A stretch of DNA of 34,160 nucleotides, from contig JALOMJ010000026.1 in the NCBI GenBank assembly GCA_025455485.1, positions 1 to 34,160 of the forward strand, written 5' to 3'. The notes below the pieces were generated by a model, which was not told the origin of the DNA, did not search any database, and saw only the letters and a list, made by a program, of their open reading frames with translations. This stretch comes from Bacteroidia bacterium (GTDB taxonomy: Bacteria; Bacteroidota; Bacteroidia; B-17B0; Aurantibacillaceae). Made by a program: the position numbers and the translations under genes. This document shows, one piece after another, positions 24,336 through 32,703 of this stretch. How positions within the stretch are numbered: position 1 is the stretch's first letter; each line of letters begins with the position of its first letter.

Positions 24336-25282
24336 GGAATTGATTGAAATCGCTCATCACTCAAACTCAACAAAAAATTTTCTAAATCCTTTTTCTCTGT
24401 TTCAGTTAAGCCAAGTGGTTTGCTTAGTAAGGTATCACGGTTGATCGCGTCGGGTATAAACTTGTCGGGTTGATCATAATAATCAATCACTTCCCGTAAA
24501 GTTTTATGCATGCCATTGTGCATGTATGGTGCTGTTTGTGCAATGTTTCTCAATCCGGGTATTTTAAACGCCCCAAGGTCTTTTTTATTACCGGTTATTG
24601 CATACCTGCCTTCGTCGTTCAGGTTTTTGCCATTGTATAAACCAATGTTTTTGAATTGGTCGTTTCCGGTAAAATCAACTCCAAAATGACAATCAAAACA
24701 CTTGGCTTTGTTGTTGAATAGGTTCAGCCCTCTTTTAGCACTGGCAGTAAATTGGGTGGTGTCTGTTTCTTGCATGTATTTATCGAATGCAGATTGGTCT
24801 GTTTCCAAAGTGCGTTCAAAAGCAGCCAAAGCAGCAGCCAGCAGTTCGCGAGAAGGGGCTTTACCATACACATCATAGAAGGCCTGTCGGTAAATGGCAT
24901 GCTCTTTTAAACGACGAATAGCAATGGACAAGGGCAAATCCATTTCTTTGGGGTTCTCAATGGGGCCCAATGCCTGTTCTTCCAAACTTTCGGCCCTTCC
25001 GTCCCAGAAATAAAAATTACGGTCGATTTGGTTCATGGCACTTGGGGTGTTGCGTGTACCTGCTTGATTGTTTACTCCCAGGCTAAGGGCCACGTTATCT
25101 GCAAAGGCAAATTCAGGTTTATGGCATGAGGCGCAAGTGATGGAGTAATCACGTGATAAAATACTGTCGAAAAACAATTTTTTACCAAGTTCAACTTCCG
25201 ATAAAATAATTTCCTCAGGGCCCAAATTACAGCTGAATAACAGCATTAGACTGCAAAGAGCTAAAAAGCAGGACTTTTTCAT
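24332..25282 (-). CDS. Di-heme cytochrome-c peroxidase (CcpA/MauG family) lipoprotein
   Basis: A 316-residue protein. A lipoprotein signal precedes Cys18 (LMLLFSC). Two heme sites are seen: CASCH at 50-54 and CFDCH at 195-199. The family lines LGKKLFFDSILSRD, the RNTPSAMN strand, YFWDGRAESLEEQALGPI and APYMHNGMHKTLREVIDYY are all present, the last containing the distal ligand Met. It should reduce hydrogen peroxide in the periplasm using a cytochrome or other donor, although MauG-like oxidases are an alternative. It is transcribed alone, divergently from the CPBP gene (147 bases apart). Confidence 0.92.
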   Translation of the reverse strand: MKKSCFLALCSLMLLFSCNLGPEEIILSEVELGKKLFFDSILSRDYSITCASCHKPEFAFADNVALSLGVNNQAGTRNTPSAMNQIDRNFYFWDGRAESLEEQALGPIENPKEMDLPLSIAIRRLKEHAIYRQAFYDVYGKAPSRELLAAALAAFERTLETDQSAFDKYMQETDTTQFTASAKRGLNLFNNKAKCFDCHFGVDFTGNDQFKNIGLYNGKNLNDEGRYAITGNKKDLGAFKIPGLRNIAQTAPYMHNGMHKTLREVIDYYDQPDKFIPDAINRDTLLSKPLGLTETEKKDLENFLLSLSDERFQSIP

Positions 25283-25374
25283 AAGTTTTCTTTTTTTAAC
25301 GCACTAAAAGTACTTTTTTTTCAAAGCTTATAAAATATTATCGGTCACTAAGGTTCAATTCAGGAAAAAAATAA

Positions 25375-25382
25375 TACTTTTA
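25375..25382 (+). promoter_or_regulatory. Near-consensus -7 box for the CPBP/M61 genes
   Basis: TACTTTTA followed by TC, 47 bases before the ATG at 25430. It deviates from TAnnTTTG at the last base, and no -33 TTG at normal spacing was found. Confidence 0.3.
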
Positions 25383-25429
25383 TCCATATCAGTACCTGTT
25401 GAGCAATTAGCACGGGTAGAATTAGCCGA

Positions 25430-26404
25430 ATGGAGGAATCAAAAGAGGAAGTAGCCAAACCCGAATTGCCGTTTCAAAACCTTTTTCTTCTTTCAGGTCT
25501 GCTGAATGGCATGAACAAGTTTTGGATGTATGCAGGCACTATACTTTTTTTGGTATTAGGATACATTTTGTTTCAATTTGTAGGCTTTTTTCCACTAATT
25601 AGCCGATTAATCGATAATGGATACAGCAGAAGTGAAATAGAATTAAATCCGGGTTTGTTGTTTGATAGCATAGCACTTGACCTTGATAAAAACATCATCT
25701 TATCTTTGGAACTGGGAATGTTTGTGTTTGCCTTTGTTGGTTTTCTGTTGGGATTAATCTATTTGCATCGAAAAACCTTAACCTCTGTTATTACAGGGTT
25801 CGAAAGATTCAGATTCAATCGTTTTCTTTTTTCATTTCTGCTTTGGGCATTGCTGCTGATTGTGTTTATGATGTGTAATTATGCTATCAATGAGGATGAT
25901 TTTAATTGGAATCCCAATTACCGTGGAATACTTGTTTCTTTCATCATCATGAGTTTAATGATGCCAATTCAAACGGGTTTGGAAGAAATCGTTTTTAGAG
26001 GCTATCTGCTTCAAGGCCTCGCGCTGTTGTTTAAAAACGGAATTATCCCACTCGTTCTCACATCGCTTGTTTTTGGCTTTGCACACATGAGTAACCCCGA
26101 AGTTCAACGTTTTGGTTGGCAAATTATGTTGCCGTACTATGTACTTTTTGCTTTGTTTATGGGCTCCATTACATTGCTTGATGAAGGATTAGAGTTGGCT
26201 TTTGGCATACATTTTGCTAATAATCTTATTAGCAGTCTACTCATCAGCTCGCCAAACTCCGTGATTAAAACCTATTCTTTTTTTGAAATAAGTTCCGAAA
26301 ATCCTCAGCTTGAAATGCTTGTGTGGGGTGTGATGGCAACGCTTGCATTTATTGTTTTCTCTAGAAAGTACGCATGGAAAAATTACAGTTTATTAATCAG
26401 ATAA
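25430..26404 (+). CDS. CPBP family intramembrane glutamic endopeptidase
   Basis: A 324-residue polytopic membrane protein with about seven or eight hydrophobic segments. The CPBP (Rce1-like) motifs are complete: EEIVFR with Glu185, Glu186 and Arg190; FGFAH with His219; and HFANN with His261. Bacterial members are membrane proteases whose substrates are rarely known; some act in immunity against peptides or in regulated proteolysis. The hydrophilic N-terminus of about 30 residues is cytoplasmic by its charge. The M61 peptidase gene begins 5 bases after its stop, so both are probably cotranscribed. Confidence 0.9.
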   Translation: MEESKEEVAKPELPFQNLFLLSGLLNGMNKFWMYAGTILFLVLGYILFQFVGFFPLISRLIDNGYSRSEIELNPGLLFDSIALDLDKNIILSLELGMFVFAFVGFLLGLIYLHRKTLTSVITGFERFRFNRFLFSFLLWALLLIVFMMCNYAINEDDFNWNPNYRGILVSFIIMSLMMPIQTGLEEIVFRGYLLQGLALLFKNGIIPLVLTSLVFGFAHMSNPEVQRFGWQIMLPYYVLFALFMGSITLLDEGLELAFGIHFANNLISSLLISSPNSVIKTYSFFEISSENPQLEMLVWGVMATLAFIVFSRKYAWKNYSLLIR

Positions 26405-26409
26405 ATCCT

Positions 26410-28266
26410 ATGAAACCGATAGTCCTTTTTCTTTCATTATTTTTTATCAATCGTGTTTCTGCCGACGAAAGTTATCGCTATTCGGTTGACCTAACAAAAG
26501 TAGCAAACGATAAAGTATCGGTTACTTTAACTCCGCCTGACATAAAGGAAAATGAAATTTTGTTTAGTTTTCCTGCTATGGTGCCCGGTACCTATGAAGT
26601 GTATAATTTTGGGCGTTTTATTACAAATTTTACTGTAATAGGAAAGGATGGGTCTTCCATTCAGGTTACCAAGGTGGATGTAAACACCTATAAAATTTCA
26701 CCGGCCGGAAAAATTCAAAAAATTACCTATTTGGTTGATGATACGTTTGACAAATGTGATTTACCCGGAACGCAGGAGAAAATTGTTTTTGAGCCTGGCG
26801 GAACCAATTTTGAAGATGGTATTAATTTTAGTCTAAACACCCACACACTTTTTGGCTATTTCAGAGGTTACCTGACCAACTCATTTATCATTGAGTTTCT
26901 GAAGCCTAAAGGGTTTTACCCGGCTACAGGCCTTTCCGAAATTACACTCGGTGAAAAGGCGGATGTGCTTGTGGCCAGGGGCTATCATCACCTGGCCGAT
27001 TCTCCGATACATTATTCACTACCCGATACCTGTTCTGTAAAGGTTGGAAATACGCGGGTATTGGTTTCCTGCTATGCCCCGAATAAAAAAATAAACTCAA
27101 AATTTATTGCAAGAACTTTAGAGGAATTGCTTTATGTTCAAAGTGATTATTTAGGCGGCGAACTGCCGGTAAATAAGTACGCTTTTTTATTTTATTTCAC
27201 TGATAAACCAACATTATCGGGTGCCAGTGGTGCACTAGAGCACTCGTATTCGTCTTTTTATGTGTTGCCTGAAATGGACAGTCTTGACATTCAACAACAA
27301 ATTAGGGATGTGGCCGCTCACGAATTTTTTCATGTGGTGACTCCGCTCACCATTCACTCGAAAGAAATAGGAGAGTTTGATTTTAATGATCCAAAAATGA
27401 GCGAACACTTGTGGCTTTATGAGGGCATGACAGAGTACGCTGCGCATCACGCTCAGGCTATTGGAAATATCACAGATGCGGATGTATTGCTGAACACCAT
27501 GATGGAAAAGTATTCCAACAGTTTAAGGTACTTTAATGATACCATGAGTTTTACCTACATGAGTAAACATGTTCTTGATGAGGAAATTCACAAACAATAT
27601 GGCAACGTTTATGAAAAGGGAGCAGTGATTGGTATGTGCCTGGACATTCTGCTGCTGGATTTGAGTGAAGGAAAATACAGCACCAGAAATTTATTGAAAG
27701 ACCTTGGAAAAAAATATGGCAAGGAAAAATCATTCAATGATGAGGATCTGTTTAACGACATTCAAAAGTTAACGTATCCTGAAGTTGGCGAATTCCTTAA
27801 AAAACACGTGGGAGGAAAGGAACCGCTTCCAATAAAAGATGTGCTGGCAAGAGTGGGTATTAATTTTGAACGCGAGGTGGTTTCTTCAGAATTTACTTTG
27901 GGAGGCGCCGGATTAAATTATAATGAGGTCACCGGCCGTCTTTATGTTGAAAATACAGAAGAAATGAATGAATTCGGCAAAGCCATGGGCTTTAAAAAGG
28001 GAGACGAATGGTCAAAACTGAATGGAAACGAATTACGAATTGAAAACATAAAGAATATTATTTCAGAGTACTACAATACAGTTAAAGAGGGCGATAATGT
28101 GGAGTTTGAAATTTATCGTCCGAAAGGAAAAAAGGGAAAGTACAAAATACTAAACCTTAAGTCAAAGGCTAAAAAGGTACAGGTTATAAGAAAAAATCAA
28201 ATTAACTTGATGCAGAATATTAGTGATCAACAAAGAAATACATTAAAAAACTGGGCCGGAGTTTAA
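26410..28266 (+). CDS. M61 family metallopeptidase (glycyl aminopeptidase-like) with PDZ domain
   Basis: A 618-residue secreted protein from ATG 26410, which gives a clean signal peptide (MKPIVLFLSLFFINRVSA); an in-frame ATG at 26374 lies inside the CPBP gene and is not preferred. The N-terminal beta domain (VSVTLTPPD, FSFPAMVPGTYEVYNFGRF) is followed by the thermolysin-like site HEFFH (304-308) with Glu338 in WLYEGMTEYAA as the third zinc ligand. A PDZ-like region lies at about 485-600. M61 enzymes are aminopeptidases that prefer small residues such as Gly. It should act in the periplasm or at the surface. Confidence 0.92.
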   Translation: MKPIVLFLSLFFINRVSADESYRYSVDLTKVANDKVSVTLTPPDIKENEILFSFPAMVPGTYEVYNFGRFITNFTVIGKDGSSIQVTKVDVNTYKISPAGKIQKITYLVDDTFDKCDLPGTQEKIVFEPGGTNFEDGINFSLNTHTLFGYFRGYLTNSFIIEFLKPKGFYPATGLSEITLGEKADVLVARGYHHLADSPIHYSLPDTCSVKVGNTRVLVSCYAPNKKINSKFIARTLEELLYVQSDYLGGELPVNKYAFLFYFTDKPTLSGASGALEHSYSSFYVLPEMDSLDIQQQIRDVAAHEFFHVVTPLTIHSKEIGEFDFNDPKMSEHLWLYEGMTEYAAHHAQAIGNITDADVLLNTMMEKYSNSLRYFNDTMSFTYMSKHVLDEEIHKQYGNVYEKGAVIGMCLDILLLDLSEGKYSTRNLLKDLGKKYGKEKSFNDEDLFNDIQKLTYPEVGEFLKKHVGGKEPLPIKDVLARVGINFEREVVSSEFTLGGAGLNYNEVTGRLYVENTEEMNEFGKAMGFKKGDEWSKLNGNELRIENIKNIISEYYNTVKEGDNVEFEIYRPKGKKGKYKILNLKSKAKKVQVIRKNQINLMQNISDQQRNTLKNWAGV

Positions 28267-28285
28267 TTAAACAGTCATTTTTAAA

Positions 28286-28319
28286 TTGATAAAACCATAA
28301 GCGCTTGAAATTACCTTTG
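28286..28319 (+). promoter_or_regulatory. Predicted promoter for the PorE-like gene
   Basis: TTG at 28286-28288, 23 bases, then TACCTTTG at 28312-28319, within the TTG-N17-23-TAnnTTTG consensus. Transcription would begin about 28323-28326, that is, at or near the ATG at 28324. If used, it would leave out the TTG at 28305 described in the next feature. Confidence 0.45.
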
Positions 28320-28349
28320 CAATATGTTGTTGTTTTTTTATTAAAATAA
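28305..28349 (+). pseudogene. Possible detached signal-peptide start of the PorE-like gene
   Basis: A short frame from TTG 28305 reads MKLPLQYVVVFLLK and then stops (TAA 28347-28349). It looks like the first half of a signal peptide: Lys at position 2, then a hydrophobic run. The downstream TPR frame continues in the next phase, NKKAIRFLEEG. Skipping one A among 28343-28346 would join the two. This may be a frameshift with partial loss of the signal peptide, or a sequence error. Confidence 0.4.
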
Positions 28350-30222
28350 AAAAGCCATCCGATTTCTCGAGGAGGGCAGAAGAGCGTATGAACTTAAAAA
28401 CGACGAACAAGCTGAAAAAAATTTCAAGAAGGCGCTTGAAACCGACCCTGATTTTATAGAGGCTGCTATTGGTTTGGCAAATTTGTACCAAGTAACCAAC
28501 CACCACGACAAAGCCATTATTTTTTTTAAACGAGCTATTGAAATTAATCCTAAGTTTTTTCCAAACAACTTTTACTTTTTAAGTTTATCGCAATTGGCAC
28601 TGGGAAATTACAGCGATGCTCAGGGCAATCTGGAAACGTATTTAAAGTTTGAGCGCATTAATCCAAATACAAAAGAGAGCGCAGAAAAGCAGTTGAAAAA
28701 TGCACGGTTTGGAGCAGAAGCCATAAAAAATCCTAAGCCGTATCAGTTAATAAATGTGGGAGAAGGCATTAACACAAGCATGAATGAATATTTTCCATCG
28801 GTGACTGTTGACGGCGATTGGTTTTTGTTCACAAGGGGCGTTACAGACCCGCAAATGCCCGGATATGAGAATGAAGACTTCTATATCAGTCACAAACAAA
28901 ATGATGTTTGGCAAACCGCACAACCCATTCGCGAAATAAACAGCATAGGCAATGAGGGCGCACCAACCCTTTCTGCCGATGGAACCATCATGTTTTTTGC
29001 TTCCTGTGCCAACGAGTTTGGCGATTATGGAGCACAGGACAGGAAAGGCTTCGGAAGTTGTGATATTTTTTATGCCCAGAAAGTTAACGGACGGTGGACC
29101 AAACCAAAAAATGCCGGTCCTGCCATCAACACCGCCCATTGGGAAACGCAACCCAGTTTTAGCAGTGATGGAAAATCCCTTTATTTTATTAGGGGAATTA
29201 TAAACAGAGGTGGCATTAAAGATCAGGATATTTATGTCAGTACTATTGATGAGACTGGCAGGTTTTCCCCGGCAATAAAACTTCCCGGCAAGGTGAACAC
29301 AAGTGGTAAGGAAGAATCTGTGTTTATTCATCCCGACAACCAGACTTTGTATTTTAGCAGCGATGGTCACCCGGGCATGGGTGGCCTTGATATTTTTATG
29401 AGTAAACGTCAGGCTAATGGCGAATGGGGAGAGGCCATTAATTTAGGATACCCCTTGAACACGCTTGCCGAAGACAATAGTTTTCTGGTTTATCCGAACG
29501 GAAAGTACGCCTTTAAAGCCAGTGATCAAAAGGGAGGATATGGTGGTTTAGACATTTATCAATTTGAGTTACCGGAGGAACTGAAACCCGAGCGCATGAC
29601 CTATGTGAAAGGCAAAGTTTACAACGCTAAAACAAAAGAAAGTTTGGAATCTAGTTTTGAATTGTATGATTTGGAAACACAATCCCAGGTCACACAATCC
29701 TATTCTCAAAAAAACGGGGAGTTTTTGGTGACTTTAACCGCCAACAAAAACTACATGGTAAATGTGAATAAAAACGGTTATTTATTTTATAGCGATAACT
29801 TTAGTTTAAAAGGAGAAACTGCAAGCATTGATAAACCCTTTCAGCTGGATATTCCGCTGGAGCCATTGGATGTTGGCAGTACGGTGGAATTAAAAAACAT
29901 TTTTTTTGAGGTAAACAAGTGGGAGCTGAAGCCTGAAAGCAGAAGTGAATTAAACAAATTGATTTCTTTCTTAAATCAAAATAAAACAGTTCGAATTGAA
30001 CTTAGCGGACATACTGACAATACAGGCGATAAAAAGCTCAACGAAACCCTCTCTCAAAACAGAGCCAAAGCCGTGTATGATTTTCTTATTATTGAAGGTA
30101 AAGTGGCCCCCGAACGTTTAACATACAAGGGATACGGCGATACTAAGCCCAAAGTACCCAACGATACACCTGAAAATAAAGCCAAAAACAGGCGCACCGA
30201 ATTTAGTATAACGGCTCGCTGA
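28345..30222 (+). CDS. PorE-like TPR / PD40 beta-propeller / CRD / OmpA protein, 5' end disrupted
   Basis: The frame is open from 28345 to TAA at 30220-30222, but the first standard start is TTG at 28474. Clearly coding TPR sequence lies before it (FLEEGRRAYELKNDEQAEKN), so 28474 cannot be the original start. In order: TPRs (to about residue 80 counted from 28474), a WD40/PD40 propeller with repeats such as FPSVTVDGDWFLFTR, APTLSADGTIMFFAS, QPSFSSDGKSLYFIR (85-370), a carboxypeptidase regulatory-like domain (about 375-455) and an OmpA peptidoglycan-binding domain (475-582; SGHTDNTG, NRRTEF). This order equals PorE, a T9SS accessory protein tied to peptidoglycan. No signal peptide is joined in frame. 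Expression as annotated is doubtful. Confidence 0.8.
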   Translation, partial: NKKAIRFLEEGRRAYELKNDEQAEKNFKKALETDPDFIEAAIGLANLYQVTNHHDKAIIFFKRAIEINPKFFPNNFYFLSLSQLALGNYSDAQGNLETYLKFERINPNTKESAEKQLKNARFGAEAIKNPKPYQLINVGEGINTSMNEYFPSVTVDGDWFLFTRGVTDPQMPGYENEDFYISHKQNDVWQTAQPIREINSIGNEGAPTLSADGTIMFFASCANEFGDYGAQDRKGFGSCDIFYAQKVNGRWTKPKNAGPAINTAHWETQPSFSSDGKSLYFIRGIINRGGIKDQDIYVSTIDETGRFSPAIKLPGKVNTSGKEESVFIHPDNQTLYFSSDGHPGMGGLDIFMSKRQANGEWGEAINLGYPLNTLAEDNSFLVYPNGKYAFKASDQKGGYGGLDIYQFELPEELKPERMTYVKGKVYNAKTKESLESSFELYDLETQSQVTQSYSQKNGEFLVTLTANKNYMVNVNKNGYLFYSDNFSLKGETASIDKPFQLDIPLEPLDVGSTVELKNIFFEVNKWELKPESRSELNKLISFLNQNKTVRIELSGHTDNTGDKKLNETLSQNRAKAVYDFLIIEGKVAPERLTYKGYGDTKPKVPNDTPENKAKNRRTEFSITAR

Positions 30223-30227
30223 ACGTA

Positions 30228-32141
30228 TTATGCGGCAAACCTTTTTTTCCATCGGCAGTAGATAAATAACCGAAATAGAAGTTTGTTTTGGTAATCATTA
30301 TCGGAATGAAATTGTTTAATTTTTTCGTTCCGAATAAAATTCAAATCAGATCCAAGAATTTCAGTAATCATTTCTGCTCTTAATTTCTTTAACCATTCTT
30401 TTGATGGGGTTTCAAAACCTTTTTTGTCTTTACGTTCGTATATCTCTCTGGGAAGTTTAGATTTCAAGGCTTCTCTCAGTAAGTACTTTGAAGTGCCTTT
30501 TTGAATTTTCCGGTTGGGGTCGAATGAAAACATCAGGTTAATGAGTTCAACATCATCACTAAAGGGTACACGACTTTCAACAGAATGCCACATACCACAA
30601 CGGTCTTCACATTTCAGGAAAGATTTCAAACGTGTTGTATAGATGTCGTGAACTAATTGTTGATTAAGGTCGTTGAAATATTGACTTGGATTGGAAACAG
30701 GATGCTCTGTGATAAACTCCTTCTTTAAAAGCCCGGATAACTTTTGCGTCTTCACATCAACCATTTGTTTTAGTCTTTCCTTTAAGAAAAACAAAAAAGG
30801 ATGGGGAATACTATCAGAAGCATGTTGAATGTTTTGAAAGGCTGTTTTGAATTTGCCGGTAGAAAAGTAGTGGTTCCAGGTGGCCAAAAAGTGGTGGTGA
30901 TACCCACCGAATAGTTCATCAGCGCCTTGTCCGTCGAGTACAACTTTAATACCTGTTTCTTTAGCCAAAGCCATCACTTTATATTGGGCATAGGTGCTGG
31001 TGTCCCAGATAGGAATATCCTGAGAGTAGATAAGCTCATCCAGTTCGCTTAGAAATCCCTTCAGAGTCGGCTCAATTTTATGGTGTTTTGCTCCTGTTTT
31101 TAAGGCCACTATATCAGCAAAATGTTCTTCATTGATGGACGTGTTACGGAATACAGAGGTAAAGCAATGAAATGGCTGTTGGGTGATGTCTGAGATACTA
31201 ACGGCAATGGCACTGCTGTCTATTCCGCCGCTAAGGCAGGTTCCAACGTCTACGTCGCTTCTTAATCGAATTTCCACCGAACGATGAAAGGCAGAAGCAA
31301 TTTTGGCGATTAATTCTTCATCACTCAGTGCGTTGTTCTCAAGCGTAATGTGATTGTTTAAAGAATAGAAGCAGGTTACATTCAGTGCTTTGCTGTGAAG
31401 ATTGAAAGTAAGGTTGTGTCCGGGCCAAAGCTCCTGAATGTGCTCAAAAAAATTCTGTGTTTCATTCTCAAGTTGTGCGTTAACAAGGTAATTGTGAAGT
31501 GCCTTTTTATTTACTTCTGCTTTAACCAGGCCGGCGCCCACCAAGGCTTTTTGTTCACTTGCAAAAGCAAAAAAAGAGGAGGTGTTGGTGTAGTAAAAAG
31601 GTTTCACTCCAAGTCGGTCTCTTGAGGCAAAGCAGGTATTTTTCTCACTGTCATAAATACAAAAGGCCCACATACCATTAAACTTTTCTACGCATTTTTC
31701 TCCCCAATAGCTGTAGGCATTTATAATTACTTCCGTGTCGCTTTCAGAACTAAATTTGTAACCGACATTTTCTAATTCCTGTCTCAATTCACGGTAATTA
31801 TAGACTTCTCCGTTATAGGTTATCCATAATTTCGAAGTCCTGTTACACATGGGTTGATGGCCCTTCTCGCTCAAATCCAGAATGGACAGTCGGCGATGAA
31901 CAAATCCAAGTGTGCTTGATTGCTCGTTTTCCGGAATTTTTTTTAAAGGAGAATAATTTAAGGCAGAGTGAGCGGCAGGCGGAAATAAATCAAAATAAGG
32001 CGTGCACTTTTTCGAATCTGCCAGCAAAAACCCTTCTCCATCCGGTCCCCTATGCTGCAGGAGTTTGGAAAGCGCCTTTAATTTCGGCACTAGTGAGTCT
32101 CCCGTTGGATTTTTAAGAATGAGTCCTGCAATTCCACACAT
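30228..32141 (-). CDS. asnB: Asparagine synthase (glutamine-hydrolysing)
   Basis: A 637-residue AsnB. The mature N-terminal Cys2 (MCGIAGL) starts the class II glutaminase domain, with RGPDGEG and the RRLSILDLSEKGHQPM and ITYNGEVYNYRELR lines. The synthase domain has the PP-loop SGGIDSS at 304-310 and GQGADELFGGY. It makes asparagine from aspartate, glutamine and ATP, or amidates cell-surface or natural-product precursors as some long AsnB forms do. It follows the TM2 gene by 6 bases on the minus strand, so they likely share a transcript. It converges on the PorE-like gene, 5 bases apart. Confidence 0.93.
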   Translation of the reverse strand: MCGIAGLILKNPTGDSLVPKLKALSKLLQHRGPDGEGFLLADSKKCTPYFDLFPPAAHSALNYSPLKKIPENEQSSTLGFVHRRLSILDLSEKGHQPMCNRTSKLWITYNGEVYNYRELRQELENVGYKFSSESDTEVIINAYSYWGEKCVEKFNGMWAFCIYDSEKNTCFASRDRLGVKPFYYTNTSSFFAFASEQKALVGAGLVKAEVNKKALHNYLVNAQLENETQNFFEHIQELWPGHNLTFNLHSKALNVTCFYSLNNHITLENNALSDEELIAKIASAFHRSVEIRLRSDVDVGTCLSGGIDSSAIAVSISDITQQPFHCFTSVFRNTSINEEHFADIVALKTGAKHHKIEPTLKGFLSELDELIYSQDIPIWDTSTYAQYKVMALAKETGIKVVLDGQGADELFGGYHHHFLATWNHYFSTGKFKTAFQNIQHASDSIPHPFLFFLKERLKQMVDVKTQKLSGLLKKEFITEHPVSNPSQYFNDLNQQLVHDIYTTRLKSFLKCEDRCGMWHSVESRVPFSDDVELINLMFSFDPNRKIQKGTSKYLLREALKSKLPREIYERKDKKGFETPSKEWLKKLRAEMITEILGSDLNFIRNEKIKQFHSDNDYQNKLLFRLFIYCRWKKRFAA

Positions 32142-32147
32142 AGCCTT

Positions 32148-32591
32148 CTAGTTTAGCCACATAAAGACTTTGTTATTGCCTATAAATTGCTCAATGTCTT
32201 TTGTAAAAAGGATGACAAAAAAATCGATAAGTGGAATTAAACCAAAGCCCCCTCCCAAAGTGCCAATATACACAATGGGCACATGTGGTGATGTTCCCAG
32301 ATATATCCGATGCAGACCAACAATGCCAAAAGGGAACGGAAAGGAAAGCAAGGCCGCTATGAGTTTTTTGTTTTTTTGTTTGTTAGCATGAAACAGCTTT
32401 TGGATGAGGTCAGGCGGGGGTAATTTTGTAATATCAGGGACAATAAAATTTTCAGTAACGCCAATGTAAAGGGCAGTAACGTCAATTGTCTCCATGAGGG
32501 CTGCACCTGCTGTGCTGGAATTATCAGCATTGACTTTGCAGGCGAAGAGAAGTAAAAATGCAAAAGTAATGTGCAAACGAGCTGGTAACAT
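32148..32591 (-). CDS. TM2 domain-containing protein with signal peptide
   Basis: A 147-residue protein. The N-terminus is an export signal (FAFLLLFACKVNA); cleavage after NA, or lipid attachment at Cys18, are both possible, though the lipobox is imperfect. After about 55 hydrophilic residues comes the TM2 domain (77-130): two hydrophobic helices joined by a short turn, with FGIVGLHRIYLG and GGGFGLIPLIDFFVIL. TM2 proteins are small membrane proteins of unknown biochemical role. asnB follows 6 bases later. It diverges from glmM, and no minus-strand -7 box was seen. Confidence 0.8.
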   Translation of the reverse strand: MLPARLHITFAFLLLFACKVNADNSSTAGAALMETIDVTALYIGVTENFIVPDITKLPPPDLIQKLFHANKQKNKKLIAALLSFPFPFGIVGLHRIYLGTSPHVPIVYIGTLGGGFGLIPLIDFFVILFTKDIEQFIGNNKVFMWLN

Positions 32592-32680
32592 GAGTGTTCG
32601 TAAATTAAACCCTGAAATTAAATAAAAAACATTGACTGATTTTTTATTTGTTTGTTACACACGCTAAAAGTCGCAATGCC

Positions 32681-32688
32681 TATATTTG
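32681..32688 (+). promoter_or_regulatory. -7 promoter box for glmM, which decides its start
   Basis: TATATTTG followed by CA is a classic box. TTG at 32686-32688 is in frame with the gene but lies inside the box, so transcription would start after it. A TTG at 32652-32654 could serve as -33 element at a slightly long spacing of 26. Confidence 0.55.
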
Positions 32689-32703
32689 CAAAAAACGGCT
32701 ACA

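Noticed and set aside
28267-28506. Minus-strand open frame over the PorE-like 5' region
   Set aside because: Considered as a small gene explaining the disrupted start, but it is antisense to the TPR sequence and its translation looks like the complement of TPR codons.
28747-29370. Long minus-strand open frame opposite the PorE-like gene
   Set aside because: It lies entirely inside clear plus-strand PD40 coding sequence, and its translation shows no domain pattern.
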